Assembly: GCA_002722315.1 (NCBI GenBank)
Contig: PBLG01000010.1
Location: 1-64,000, forward strand
Reading direction: 5' to 3'
DNA length: 64,000 nt
DNA from: Lysobacterales bacterium
Lineage (GTDB): Bacteria > Pseudomonadota > Gammaproteobacteria > Xanthomonadales > Wenzhouxiangellaceae
Below are positions 26,058 to 35,616 of the stretch, piece by piece. Under the pieces are notes generated by a model. The model searched no databases. It was not told the DNA's origin and saw only the letters and a program-made list of their open reading frames with translations. The first letter of the stretch is position 1. Each line of letters begins with the position of its first letter. Made by a program: the position numbers and the translations under genes.

Positions 26058-28295
26058 ATGGCCACACAAGCCGCAGCAACGCGCGAACAGGGGAACTTCA
26101 AACACTGGCATCTCGAAAGAGATATTGACGGCATCGCCTGGCTGTACATCGACAGGGACGGCGAAAAGGTCAATAGCCTGAGTAGCGAGGTGCTGGGTGA
26201 ACTCGGCGAAATCATCGACCTGTTCGAGCAGGACGCGCCAACCGGGCTGGTCCTGATGTCGGGCAAGCCGGGCAGCTTCATTGTCGGCGCGGACGTTCGC
26301 GAGTTCGATCAGACGAAAGACGCGTCGCTGCTGACCGAAAACGTGCGCAAGGTGCACGATCTCTTCGATCGCGTCGAGCGGCTCTCATTCCCCAAGGTGG
26401 TCGCGTTCGAAGGTTTCTGCCTCGGCGGCGGGCTGGAACTGGCGTTGTGCTTCGACTGGCGCATCGCGCTGGACAGCGACAAGACCAAGATCGGCTTCCC
26501 GGAAGTCAACCTCGGCATCTATCCCGGCTACGGTGGCTCCGGTCGGTCGATCCAGGCCATCGGCGGCATGAAGGCGATGGAAATCATGCTCACCGGCCGC
26601 ATGCTCAAGGCGAAGGCCGCGCGCGGCATCGGGCTGGTCGACCAGACCGTCGACATCCACGGTTCGCTTCGCTGGGCCGCGCGCCGCGCGGTGCAGAAGA
26701 AACGCAAGCACAAGCTTTCGGGCGTGGTCGCCAGGCTCTCCACGTTCGGCCCGGCACGCAAGTTCCTGGCCGGCCAGATGCGCAAGCAGACCCGGTCCAA
26801 GGCACGGCCCGAGCATTACCCTGCACCGTATCGGCTGATCGACGAATTCGAGGCCCACGGCGATTCGCAGAAGGCGATGATCCGGGCCGAGGCCGAAAAC
26901 ATCCCGGAACTGCTGGTCGGCGACACCTCGACCAACCTCCGGCGCGTGTTCAGGCTGATGGAACAGCTCAAGGCCCAGGGCAAGAAGAGCGACTTCAAGG
27001 CCCGGCGCGTGCACGTCATCGGCGCCGGCGTCATGGGCGGCGACATCGCCGCCTGGTGCGCGCTCAGGGGCCTAGAGGTCACGCTGCAGGACCGCGAGAT
27101 GAAATACATCGAGCCGGCCCTGAAGCGCGCCGCGGGCCTGTTCCGGAAAAAGCTCAAGAAGCCCACCGCGGTCGCCGCGGCCAAGCTGAGGCTGCGCGCC
27201 GACGTCGAGGGCGAAGGCGTCAAGCGCGCCGACGTGGTGATCGAGGCCATTTTCGAGAATCGCGAAGCCAAGCGCGAACTGTTCGAGAACCTCAAGAAGG
27301 ACCTGCCCGATCACGCCGTGGTGGCGACCAATACTTCGGCCATTCCGCTGGGCGAACTTTCCGACGTGTTCGACGATCCGAACCGCCTGATCGGCCTGCA
27401 CTTCTTCAACCCGGTGCCCAAGATGCCGCTGGTCGAAGTGGTCTACGACACCAATACCGACGGCGACCGGGTCAAGGACGGCTCGAGCTTCGCCACCCAG
27501 ATCGGCAAGTACGCCCTGCCCGTCACCTCCACGCCGGGCTTCCTGGTCAACCGGGTGCTGGTCCCGTACATGTACAAGGCCATGACCATGCACCGCGACG
27601 GCATTCCCAAGGAAGCGCTGGACAAGGCCGCGGTGCAGTTCGGCATGCCCATGGGTCCGGTGGAACTGGTCGACACGGTCGGCCTGGACGTCGGCCTGGG
27701 CGTGATCGACACGCTGCTGGGCGACGCCGCCGGCGAGGACCGCAAGGTGCTCGAATCCATGGTCGAGGCCGGCAAGAAGGGCAAGAAGACCGGCGAAGGC
27801 TTTTATAAATGGGAGAAGGGCAAGCCGGTACGCGACGACGAGGCGCACAAGGGCCACGATCTCGAGAAGCTTGCCCAAGACCTGATCCAGCCGTACCTGG
27901 ACGAGTGCCTGGCCTGCCTGCGCGACGACGTGGTCGCGAACGAGGACCTGCTGGATGCCGGCATGATCTTCGGCACCGGCTTCGCGCCGTTCCGCGGCGG
28001 CCCGGTGCACTACATCAACAATTCCGATGCCACGGCCTCGGCCGACGACTCCCTGCTGGACAAGGCGCGCAAGCAGGGTGGCGGCAAGAAGGCCGCCGGC
28101 GCAGCCTCCGGCAACGCCGGCAAGAAGACGGCAAGGAAGGCCGGCGCGAAGAAGAAATCCGCGAGCAAGAAGAAGAAAAAGACGACCGGCGGCAAGAAGG
28201 CCGCTCCGAAGGCCGGAACTGACGAGGGCAAAACATCGGGTGCCGACGACAAGGCCGAACGGCCCGGAGACGACGACGCGGGCAAGCGCGAATAG
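26058..28295 (+). CDS. fadJ: fatty acid oxidation complex alpha subunit with histone-like C-terminal tail
   Basis: A 745-residue bifunctional enoyl-CoA hydratase/3-hydroxyacyl-CoA dehydrogenase. The hydratase part has GGGLELAL and GFPEVNLGIYPGYGG with both catalytic glutamates; the dehydrogenase part has the NAD loop VIGAGVMGGDIA, HFFNPVPKMPLVEVV and GFLVNRVLVPYM. The last about 72 residues (28078-28292) are unlike the family: rich in Lys, Ala and Gly (KKTARKAGAKKKSASKKKKK) and then acidic, like histone-H1-like bacterial tails. I chose ATG 26058 because GGAG lies ten bases upstream; a TTG at 26049 is in frame. It forms an operon with the thiolase 48 bp downstream. Confidence 0.92.
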   Translation: MATQAAATREQGNFKHWHLERDIDGIAWLYIDRDGEKVNSLSSEVLGELGEIIDLFEQDAPTGLVLMSGKPGSFIVGADVREFDQTKDASLLTENVRKVHDLFDRVERLSFPKVVAFEGFCLGGGLELALCFDWRIALDSDKTKIGFPEVNLGIYPGYGGSGRSIQAIGGMKAMEIMLTGRMLKAKAARGIGLVDQTVDIHGSLRWAARRAVQKKRKHKLSGVVARLSTFGPARKFLAGQMRKQTRSKARPEHYPAPYRLIDEFEAHGDSQKAMIRAEAENIPELLVGDTSTNLRRVFRLMEQLKAQGKKSDFKARRVHVIGAGVMGGDIAAWCALRGLEVTLQDREMKYIEPALKRAAGLFRKKLKKPTAVAAAKLRLRADVEGEGVKRADVVIEAIFENREAKRELFENLKKDLPDHAVVATNTSAIPLGELSDVFDDPNRLIGLHFFNPVPKMPLVEVVYDTNTDGDRVKDGSSFATQIGKYALPVTSTPGFLVNRVLVPYMYKAMTMHRDGIPKEALDKAAVQFGMPMGPVELVDTVGLDVGLGVIDTLLGDAAGEDRKVLESMVEAGKKGKKTGEGFYKWEKGKPVRDDEAHKGHDLEKLAQDLIQPYLDECLACLRDDVVANEDLLDAGMIFGTGFAPFRGGPVHYINNSDATASADDSLLDKARKQGGGKKAAGAASGNAGKKTARKAGAKKKSASKKKKKTTGGKKAAPKAGTDEGKTSGADDKAERPGDDDAGKRE

Positions 28296-28343
28296 CCCGG
28301 AACGGAACGCCACGAACCCAACATTATCCAAAGGATTCGACAC

Positions 28344-29627
28344 ATGACCGACGGTTCACTCAAGCGCATCGCAGTCATCGGCGGCAGCCGCATCCCGTTC
28401 TGCCGCTCCAACTCGCTGTATGCCGACGAAACCAACAAGGACATGCTCACCCACGCCATCCAGGGCGTGGTGGACAAGTTCGGCCTGGCCGGCAAACAGC
28501 TCGACAAGGTCGTCGCCGGCGCCGTGACGGTGCACTCCAAGGACTGGAACCTGGCGCGCGAGGCCGTGTTGTCCACCTCGCTGTCGCCGCTCACCCCGGG
28601 GGTCACGCTTCAGCAGGCCTGCGGCACCAGCCTTCAGGCCGCGATGATGGCCGGCGCGGAAATCGCCACCGGCGCCATAGACTGCGCCATCGTCGGCGGT
28701 ACCGACACCACCAGCGATGCCCCCATCGTGTTCCAGCGTCGCTTCGCCCAGCGCCTGATCAAGCTCGGCAAGGCGCGCAGCTTCAAGGAAAAGCTCGCCG
28801 TGTTCAAGGGCTTCTCGCCCGGCGAACTGGCACCGCAGCCGCCGGCCAACGGCGAGCCGCGCACCGGGCTGTCGATGGGCCAGCACTGCGAACGCATGGC
28901 CAAGGAGTGGCAGATCGCGCGCCGAGAACAGGACGAACTCACGCTGGCCAGCCATCACAACGCCGCCCGGGCCTGGGACGAAGGCTTCTTCGACGACCTG
29001 GTGGTCGGCCACGCCGGCGTACTGCGCGACAACAACATCCGGCCCGACAGCGATCTGCAGCAGCTGGGCAAGCTCAAGCCGGTGTTCGACCGTTCGACCC
29101 ATGGCACCCTGACCGCCGGCAACTCCACCGCGCTCACCGACGGCGCGGCGGCGGTGCTGCTGACGTCCGAGGAATACGCGAAGAAGCATGACCTGCCGGT
29201 CCAGGCCTGGCTGACACACAGTCGGACCGCGGCGGTTGATTTCGTCGACGCCGACGAGGGCCTGCTGATGGCCCCCACCGTGGCCGTGGCCGAAATGCTC
29301 CAGCGGGCCAATCTGTCGCTGCAGGACTTCGACTTCTACGAAATCCACGAAGCCTTCGCCGCCCAGGTGCTGTGCACGCTCAAGGCCTGGGAGTCCGACG
29401 AATACTGCCGCGACAGGCTCGGGCTCGACGGCGCGCTGGGCAGCATCGACCGCGACAGGATGAACGTCCACGGCAGCTCGCTGGCCGTCGGCCACCCGTT
29501 TGCCGCCACCGGCGCTCGCATCGTGTCCACGCTGGCCAAGCTGCTCGAGCAGAAGGGATCGGGCCGCGGGCTGATTTCCATCTGCACCGCCGGCGGCATG
29601 GGCGTGAGCGCCATACTGGAGCGCTGA
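28344..29627 (+). CDS. fadI: 3-ketoacyl-CoA thiolase, beta subunit (FadI type)
   Basis: A 427-residue thiolase, the length of FadI/mitochondrial TFP-beta rather than FadA. The nucleophilic Cys is in QQACGTSLQ, the other active-site residues in EIHEAFAAQ, VGHPFAATGAR and ICTAGGMGVS. It completes beta-oxidation with the upstream alpha subunit. AAAGGA lies upstream of the ATG. A strong terminator hairpin follows at 29638. Confidence 0.94.
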   Translation: MTDGSLKRIAVIGGSRIPFCRSNSLYADETNKDMLTHAIQGVVDKFGLAGKQLDKVVAGAVTVHSKDWNLAREAVLSTSLSPLTPGVTLQQACGTSLQAAMMAGAEIATGAIDCAIVGGTDTTSDAPIVFQRRFAQRLIKLGKARSFKEKLAVFKGFSPGELAPQPPANGEPRTGLSMGQHCERMAKEWQIARREQDELTLASHHNAARAWDEGFFDDLVVGHAGVLRDNNIRPDSDLQQLGKLKPVFDRSTHGTLTAGNSTALTDGAAAVLLTSEEYAKKHDLPVQAWLTHSRTAAVDFVDADEGLLMAPTVAVAEMLQRANLSLQDFDFYEIHEAFAAQVLCTLKAWESDEYCRDRLGLDGALGSIDRDRMNVHGSSLAVGHPFAATGARIVSTLAKLLEQKGSGRGLISICTAGGMGVSAILER

Positions 29628-29637
29628 TCGGTCACCC

Positions 29638-29675
29638 GGACTCGCCCGCCGCACGGGCGAGTCCGCTTCTTTCTC
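29638..29675 (+). terminator. rho-independent terminator after fadI
   Basis: An 11-bp perfect stem, GGACTCGCCCG (29638-29648) with CGGGCGAGTCC (29654-29664), a five-base loop and a pyrimidine/T-rich stretch (CTTCTTTCTC) after it. Confidence 0.75.
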
Positions 29676-29706
29676 TGGCCTGTTTTCCCGCCGGATTGCG
29701 TTTATA

Positions 29707-29732
29707 CCGGTAGCCCCCTTTACCGGATTTTT
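29707..29732 (+). terminator. weak hairpin followed by T-run just before the Asp-box gene
   Basis: CCGGTA (29707-29712) pairs with TACCGG (29721-29726) and is followed by ATTTTT. It ends only seven bases before the ATG of the next gene, which has no clear Shine-Dalgarno, so it could be a leader hairpin rather than a terminator. Confidence 0.35.
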
Positions 29733-29738
29733 CCCGAT

Positions 29739-32555
29739 ATGCAATTCAAGATGCGGTCGATCTGCAGTCCTTCCCTTTTCACGCATTGCTGTGTGCTCCT
29801 GGCCCTGGCGCTGTCGAGCGCAGCGATGGCCGGCTCGGGCCGCTGGACGTCCGCCGGCCCGGAAGGCGGCGAGGTTTCAGGACTGGTCGCATCCCCCGAC
29901 ACGGCCGGCACCTACTGGGCCGTCAGCCGCGGCGGCATATTCAAGACCGTCGACGGCGGCGTGACATGGACCGAGGCCAACGCAGGGATCAACCGGCAGC
30001 TCAACGGCATCATCCTGCACAGCCCGACCGCCGCGGGCCGCCTGCACGCCTTCGGCAGCAACAAGGCGTTCTTCAGCGACAACGGCGCCGCGTCGTGGAA
30101 CGACCGCACCCCGCCGGCCGGCGTGCTGACCGGGAATATCTTCGCCGCCGAGCTGTCGCCCACGACCGCGGGGCGCGTATACGTCGGACTGACCGACGGC
30201 AGCGTCATCCGGTCCGACGATGCCGGCCTGACCTGGGCCGCAACCACGCCCATCCCCCAACCGGGCGCGTTCGTCGTTAGCGCAATCGCCAGCCATCCTT
30301 CCACGGCCGGCGAATTTCTGGTGGCCACGGCCGATGGCGCCGGCGGCAGCGACCATCGACTGTGGCGCGGCACTGGGGGCGGGGCCGGCTGGACGGAAGT
30401 GCCCTGCCCGGCCGGGTGCCTGTGGGAGAACCAGCCGCTGGAGGACCTGGAATTCGCCGGCGCCGGTGGCGTGGTGTGGGCGGTGAACAGCTCCGGCGCG
30501 GCGCGCAGCGACGATTCCGGCGCCACCTGGACCGGCGTCGGCGGCCCCTCGGGCGGCCAGCGCCTGGCGATCAACCCTGCGGCATCGGACGAGGTCTACG
30601 TTGCCGGGCGGGTCGGCCTGGCCTACACCACCGACAACGGCGCGACCTGGACCGAAGTGCTGGGCGGCTTCACCGGCAACGCGCTGCTGCACCCGGCCGA
30701 ATCGACCGTGGTCGTCTACAACCCGTTCAACACCGCGCTTCAGCTTGCCGGCTCGCGGAGCAACGGCGTCTATCGCCGCACGTCGACCGTCAGCGATTCA
30801 TTCCAGCCCGGCGTCGACGGCTTCAACGCCGCCAATATCCGGGCCGTGGACACCACCCTGGGCGACCGCGTTCACGCCGCGATCGGCGATGCGTTCTCGC
30901 CGACCCTGGCCAACTTCCGCAGCACCAACAATGCGCTGAGCTGGAGTCAGGTCAACGGCGGGCTCGAAGCCGACAGCCTGCGCAACATCGCAGTCGACCC
31001 GAACGACATCAGCGTGGTCTATGCCGGCGGCCTGTTCGTGCCCAAGTTCGACAGCGGCGGTACGCTGGTCCCGGCCAATGGCGGGGTCTACAAGAGCACC
31101 GACGGCGGCGTGACCTGGACGACCATCGACGCCGGCATTCCGGCGCCGGCCTCGTCGTTCGGCTTCTCGCCGTTCGGAACGGTGCGCGCAATCGCGATCG
31201 ACCAGTACAGCAGCGTCGGCGGTGCATCGCAGACGCTGATGGTCGGCGGCTCCGGCCGGTTCACGCCGGACGGAGGCGGCGGCTTCACCAAGCTTGCCGC
31301 GCGCATCTACAAGAGCATCGACGCCGGGACCAACTGGGCCGCCAGCGACACCGGCATCGGCGGCGCGCAGGCCGGTGTCAGCGGCAACACCATCTTCGCG
31401 TCGGTGGCCCAGATCCTGCAGGACCCGAACGACATCTCGGGCAATACCTTCTACGCTGCGACGTTCCTGGGCGGCCAGGGCCCGTCGGACGTGCCGACCC
31501 TCGACAACGGCGTATTCAAGTCCACCGACGGCGGCGCCAGCTGGAGCCTCGCCAGCACCGGCCTCCCGCGCATCGGCGGCAATCCGGCCGCTTCGAACGA
31601 AAGCGTACTGTCGCTGGCGATCGATCCCACCGATCCGACCGGCGGAACGCTTTATGCATCGACCAACGATGTCGGCAACAACCTGGTCGGCACGGTCTAC
31701 AAGACCATCGACGGCGGCGCCAGCTGGGCCTTCTCCGGCACCGGCTTGAGCGGGCGCGACGTGCGCGACCTCGTGGTCGACCCGCTGACCGGCGACGTCT
31801 ATGCGGCCGTCGCGGATCCCCTCGGCAACGGCGACGGCGGCGTCTTCCTGAGCCAGGACGGCGGCGCCAGCTGGAACTCGATCAGCACCGGTTTCCCCGA
31901 CTCGGCGGTCGCCACCAAGCTTGCCCTGGACAACACCGGCCCGCAGCTGATCATCCAGGCCGGCACGACGCGCGGTGTCCAGAGCTTCACGGTCGAGCCC
32001 GACGAGGACACCGACGGCGCCACCGACGCCACCGAGGGTGCAGCGCCCAACGGCGGCGACGGCAACGACGACGGCAACGACGACGCCAGCCAGGCCAATG
32101 TGGCATCGACCGGCGTTGCCGGTCCGATTCGAGGCGTCCAGAGCATCGTGACCGCCGAGTTGACGGCGGTTTCGGGCGTGTGCAGCCAGATCGAGAGCAG
32201 CTTCGGTCTCGACCTGCTGCAATCGGTACCGGCCGAAGACACCTACGACATGCCGTTCAACGGCCTGCACGTTCGAATTCCGGATTGCGAGCAGGCCGAA
32301 CTGACGATCATCTATCACGGCTCCCTGTTCGACGACGTCTCGTTCGGGATCCGCGGCTACGGCCTGGATTTCCCGAACGAGGACATCGCCACCTGGCATG
32401 CCCTGCCGGCGACCGGCAATGGCGAGGCCTGGACCTTTACGCTGACCGACGGTGGCATCGGCGACGCCACGCCCGACGACGGCGTGATCGTGTTCCAGGG
32501 CGGCGCCAAGCGCCTGGCCGAGCGCTTCTTCAGCGACGGGATGGAAGCCGAGTAG
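29739..32555 (+). CDS. secreted Asp-box (BNR/sortilin-like) beta-propeller protein with choice-of-anchor-U-like C-terminus
   Basis: A 938-residue exported protein. An N-terminal signal ends around SSAAMAGSG (about 32). Ten or so Asp-box repeats (SxDxGxxW) run from residue 65 to 730, such as TVDGGVTWT, SDNGAASW, TTDNGATWT, STDGGASWS and SQDGGASWN; these are beta-propeller hairpins as in sialidases and VPS10/sortilin. An acidic linker (DEDTDGATDATEG, GGDGNDDGNDD) leads into a C-terminal domain of choice-of-anchor-U type and a final RFFSDGMEAE, reminiscent of the FxDGFE end motif of many Xanthomonadales-like surface proteins. No catalytic function can be assigned; binding of polymer or protein at the cell surface is likely. 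Confidence 0.85.
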   Translation: MQFKMRSICSPSLFTHCCVLLALALSSAAMAGSGRWTSAGPEGGEVSGLVASPDTAGTYWAVSRGGIFKTVDGGVTWTEANAGINRQLNGIILHSPTAAGRLHAFGSNKAFFSDNGAASWNDRTPPAGVLTGNIFAAELSPTTAGRVYVGLTDGSVIRSDDAGLTWAATTPIPQPGAFVVSAIASHPSTAGEFLVATADGAGGSDHRLWRGTGGGAGWTEVPCPAGCLWENQPLEDLEFAGAGGVVWAVNSSGAARSDDSGATWTGVGGPSGGQRLAINPAASDEVYVAGRVGLAYTTDNGATWTEVLGGFTGNALLHPAESTVVVYNPFNTALQLAGSRSNGVYRRTSTVSDSFQPGVDGFNAANIRAVDTTLGDRVHAAIGDAFSPTLANFRSTNNALSWSQVNGGLEADSLRNIAVDPNDISVVYAGGLFVPKFDSGGTLVPANGGVYKSTDGGVTWTTIDAGIPAPASSFGFSPFGTVRAIAIDQYSSVGGASQTLMVGGSGRFTPDGGGGFTKLAARIYKSIDAGTNWAASDTGIGGAQAGVSGNTIFASVAQILQDPNDISGNTFYAATFLGGQGPSDVPTLDNGVFKSTDGGASWSLASTGLPRIGGNPAASNESVLSLAIDPTDPTGGTLYASTNDVGNNLVGTVYKTIDGGASWAFSGTGLSGRDVRDLVVDPLTGDVYAAVADPLGNGDGGVFLSQDGGASWNSISTGFPDSAVATKLALDNTGPQLIIQAGTTRGVQSFTVEPDEDTDGATDATEGAAPNGGDGNDDGNDDASQANVASTGVAGPIRGVQSIVTAELTAVSGVCSQIESSFGLDLLQSVPAEDTYDMPFNGLHVRIPDCEQAELTIIYHGSLFDDVSFGIRGYGLDFPNEDIATWHALPATGNGEAWTFTLTDGGIGDATPDDGVIVFQGGAKRLAERFFSDGMEAE

Positions 32556-32567
32556 GGTTTTCTCGAG

Positions 32568-34016
32568 TCAATCTTCGCGGCGGCGCAGCGCCCAGTGTTC
32601 GTTCCGGATACCGCTCTCCCGGTAGCCGGCCGCGGGCGTCGACGCCGCCGGCGCCAGCCGCCAGTCGGCGTTCGAAAGATCGCGGACCAGGGAAATCCGG
32701 TGGTGCCGCTGGGCAATCGCGTGCAGGTACCAGTCGTCGTACAGAGCGGAGTCCATGCCGATCGAAACGCGCTCGCCGGTAGCCTCGGCGACCTGCGCCA
32801 GGAAGGCGTGGTAATCCTCGTTCCGTCGCACCTCGCCGAGCCGGCCCAGCGTCACGACCAGGATGACCACCGCCGCAGCGGCAGCCAGCATCTTGAACGT
32901 CATTCGCAGGCGCGCCTCCAGTGCCGGGCGGGTGCGGTCGCCGGCACCTTCGAGCAGCCCGGCGCCGACCAACCCGAAACCCAGCGCGTAGAACGGGAGC
33001 GCCGGCACCAGGTAGTGGGCCGAATCCAGGTCGCCCATCACCAGCGGCAAGCTGGCCGCCAGACCGATCGCCAGCATCGCCACGGCCGGTCCGCCGGCCT
33101 TGCGCCAGCCGCCGGGCCTGCCGTCGCGCCGGACCCAGAGCCGCAAACCCGCCAGCAAGAGCAGCATGGGCGCGAGCTTCTTGACCAGTTCGAACAGCAT
33201 CCCGGAATCGGCGCCCGAGACGCCTGATCGCCCAACGACCTGCTTTTGCCAGTAGAACGCCAGCATCTCGCGTGCGTCCGGCCACGCCAGCAGTGCAGCC
33301 AGCAGCAACGCGAACGCTGCGGCCAGCGCGACCTGGGCCGTCATGACCCGCCGCCAGCCAATTCGCGCGAACGCGGGCACCAGCAGCACCGGGGCGGCCA
33401 GCACGAAAAGGCCCACAGGCCCCTTGGCCAGAAACGCGAGCAGCGCCGCGGCCGCTGCGACGCCCGCGAACATCGCTGCCTTGCGCCAGTCGGTGGCGCG
33501 CAGCCCGTGCACGACGAGCAGCACCGAAAGCAGGCAGAACAGCGCAAGCGTGCTTTCGAGCACGTTGTTGCGATACGCCCACGACCACTTGGGCACCAGG
33601 ACCCAGAGCAGCAGCGGCAGCCACCAGAATGCGGCCAGCGACTCCAGTCCACGCACCATGACAAGCCTCAGCCAGAGCGCGCGCATCAGCCAGGCCGTCG
33701 CCAGCATCACGACCAGGTCATATACGCGCTCGGTCAGGTAGCCGTCGCCCAGCAGCCGAAAGAAGAACGATTGCAGCCAGAAGACCAGCGGCGTGTGCTC
33801 GCGGAAAACCGGAAACAGCCCGGCGCTGAAATGCAGCGCCCACATCGTCCCGACGCCCTCGGCCAGGTTGCGACTGATCGCCGCGTAGATGGTCCCGTCC
33901 ATGAACATGCCGATCGTGGCCATGGACGGCAGCAGCAGGAACGCGGCCAGCAGCGCGACAACCACAAGCGGGCGCGGATGAAGCGTGATCACGGCGTTCG
34001 GTCCATATCCGTTCAA
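32568..34016 (-). CDS. ArnT/PMT-like GT-C glycosyltransferase
   Basis: A protein of about 482 residues with ten or more membrane segments and the overall build of the GT39/ArnT family: an early loop FMDGTIYAAISRNLAEG with the catalytic-type Asp, then REHTPLVFWLQSFFFRLLGDGYLTER, and a hydrophilic C-terminal periplasmic part (residues about 390-482). Such enzymes move a lipid-linked sugar to lipid A or protein. The start is uncertain: TTG at 34016 (GGAAA upstream) or GTG at 33992. It lies just after the cold-shock/DUF1294 gene and is convergent with the Asp-box gene, 12 bp away. Confidence 0.8.
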   Translation of the reverse strand: MNGYGPNAVITLHPRPLVVVALLAAFLLLPSMATIGMFMDGTIYAAISRNLAEGVGTMWALHFSAGLFPVFREHTPLVFWLQSFFFRLLGDGYLTERVYDLVVMLATAWLMRALWLRLVMVRGLESLAAFWWLPLLLWVLVPKWSWAYRNNVLESTLALFCLLSVLLVVHGLRATDWRKAAMFAGVAAAAALLAFLAKGPVGLFVLAAPVLLVPAFARIGWRRVMTAQVALAAAFALLLAALLAWPDAREMLAFYWQKQVVGRSGVSGADSGMLFELVKKLAPMLLLLAGLRLWVRRDGRPGGWRKAGGPAVAMLAIGLAASLPLVMGDLDSAHYLVPALPFYALGFGLVGAGLLEGAGDRTRPALEARLRMTFKMLAAAAAVVILVVTLGRLGEVRRNEDYHAFLAQVAEATGERVSIGMDSALYDDWYLHAIAQRHHRISLVRDLSNADWRLAPAASTPAAGYRESGIRNEHWALRRRED

Positions 34017-34039
34017 TCGGTTTCCGGCCCGGCCGGCCG

Positions 34040-34660
34040 TCACTGGATCATGCGTCCAAGCTCGGCCAGCAAGGCGTCCGATTCGGGAGAGGTCGCCAGC
34101 CAGGCGAGGCCGGCGATATTGACGACGACCGTGGCCTTGAACAAGATCTGAAACGGCTGCTTTCGGGTCTTGTGGCGAAACGCTCGCTGGGCGAGCAAGG
34201 CACCGGGCCAGCCGCCGGCAAGCGCGACCAGGTGCATGTTGATCTCGGGGATTCGCCAACGATTCTCGCGCGCGGCCTTCTTGTCCAGCGCGTACATGAC
34301 GAACGCAACGGCACTGGCAACGACGTAGACCAGCAGCACGCTTGCGGCAAATCCGCCGGCAAGCCACGCGGCGACCAGCGCGACAAGGAAGACCAAGACG
34401 ATGCCTGTTCGAGCATCCGGCGTGAATTTCCGCGCGGCGCCGGATCCCGGGGCGCCGATGAACGTCACGCCGTGGGCCTGCGCCCGGCCGCGCTTGTCGC
34501 GCCCGAGCTCGAAGCGCACGGCGTCGCCAACCGTTGGTCGACGCGCGTCGTCCCGGACAGCACTGATATGCACGAACACGTCCTCACCGCCCCCGCTCGG
34601 CGCAATGAAGCCGAAACCGCGGTCGTCGTTCCATCTCTCGATTCGGCCGGTGGCGCTCAT
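34040..34660 (-). CDS. cold-shock domain fused to DUF1294 membrane protein
   Basis: A 206-residue fusion. The first 65 residues are a cold-shock fold with RNP-like motifs (RGFGFIAPSGGGEDVFVHISAV). Residues 85-200 form DUF1294 with three or four membrane segments and the family motifs YALDKKAARENRWRIPE and LALAGGWPGA-like (here VALAGGWPGALLAQRAFRHK). Such fusions are common in proteobacteria; the role is unknown. Confidence 0.93.
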   Translation of the reverse strand: MSATGRIERWNDDRGFGFIAPSGGGEDVFVHISAVRDDARRPTVGDAVRFELGRDKRGRAQAHGVTFIGAPGSGAARKFTPDARTGIVLVFLVALVAAWLAGGFAASVLLVYVVASAVAFVMYALDKKAARENRWRIPEINMHLVALAGGWPGALLAQRAFRHKTRKQPFQILFKATVVVNIAGLAWLATSPESDALLAELGRMIQ

Positions 34661-34818
34661 GCACCCGAAACCCGTGTGGTCACGAACACAGTATCTCGCA
34701 TCCTTTCGCCGGGTGTGAGCGCGATCGACAGGCCTTTCGGTTCAGGCAGAACAACTGGCGGGGCCGAGCTGATTCCGGGGTATCGCTGTCTGGTGGGTGT
34801 GCGCGCCGTGCGCTCTGA

Positions 34819-35616
34819 TTACTTTTGTCGCTGCTTGGGCTTGACGAGGAATTCCGGCCGATTCCGCTGAGCTTCGGAAAACAGCGAATAGGTCTGATTC
34901 ACATATTTCGAAACGTCGGCGATACTGTTGATGTACTCCTCGAGTTCGGTGGTTTTCTCCTGCTCCACCAGCCTCACGCGAGCCGATGGATTCTCGGTCT
35001 CGAACCGGACATAGAACCATGGTTCGCCGCGTTTGAGGATCAGCGGTTTGGACACGTCGTACCATTCAAAGGCCCAGCTTACAGGGCGCGGCCAGATATG
35101 TATGGGGAAGCGTCCCCCCATCTGAACGCCCGGCCGCGGCTCCGGGGAGTAATGAAGATACGGCGCGGTCTGATTGACGAAGCAGGGCTCGTCGGCGATG
35201 AAGACATAGGGCGAGATGATCTGGATGAGCGGCCTGTCGGGATGGCGCCATTCGCTTTGCGGGCCCACCATCAACATGCTTTTCAGACCGCTTTCGCGAA
35301 TGCCCGACTTCTCGCCGTTCGCATCTTTCAGAGTCAGCGAACCGTTCGGCTCACGGACGAAATGAAGCGTAAGGTTGATCGGCACGGGAATGACGAAATG
35401 GCGCGCGTCGAAATCGATCGCCGCCGGGCAATGCTGGATGGATTTCGAAGAGGCGGGTTTCGGGTCGTCGCGCGAAAACGGCTTCGGCGGCGAGAAGATG
35501 ACCGACGACTTCGGGGCCTGCAGCATCCAGCCGACGGTGACGGTTCTCTTCTTCCCGCGAACACTCTCCGCGCTTCGCGCTTCCTGCTCATCGGCGAAAT
35601 ATTCATCCCAGACCAT
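34819..35616 (-). CDS. conserved-looking hypothetical protein
   Basis: A 265-residue soluble protein without signal peptide or membrane segment, starting MVWDEYFADEQEARSAES. It has many aromatic and proline residues (SPYVFIADEPCFVNQTAPYLHYSP, GRFPIHIWPRPVSWAFEWYDV). I do not recognise the family. AAGGAG lies 11 bases before the ATG, supporting a real gene. It stands alone, with about 200 bp on each side, between the DUF1294 gene and the TRAP operon. Confidence 0.7.
   Translation of the reverse strand: MVWDEYFADEQEARSAESVRGKKRTVTVGWMLQAPKSSVIFSPPKPFSRDDPKPASSKSIQHCPAAIDFDARHFVIPVPINLTLHFVREPNGSLTLKDANGEKSGIRESGLKSMLMVGPQSEWRHPDRPLIQIISPYVFIADEPCFVNQTAPYLHYSPEPRPGVQMGGRFPIHIWPRPVSWAFEWYDVSKPLILKRGEPWFYVRFETENPSARVRLVEQEKTTELEEYINSIADVSKYVNQTYSLFSEAQRNRPEFLVKPKQRQK

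Noticed and set aside
30798-32399. Minus-strand open frame of 533 residues over the Asp-box gene
   Set aside because: Shadow of a repeat-rich, GC-rich gene; the plus-strand frame has a signal peptide and Asp-box repeats.
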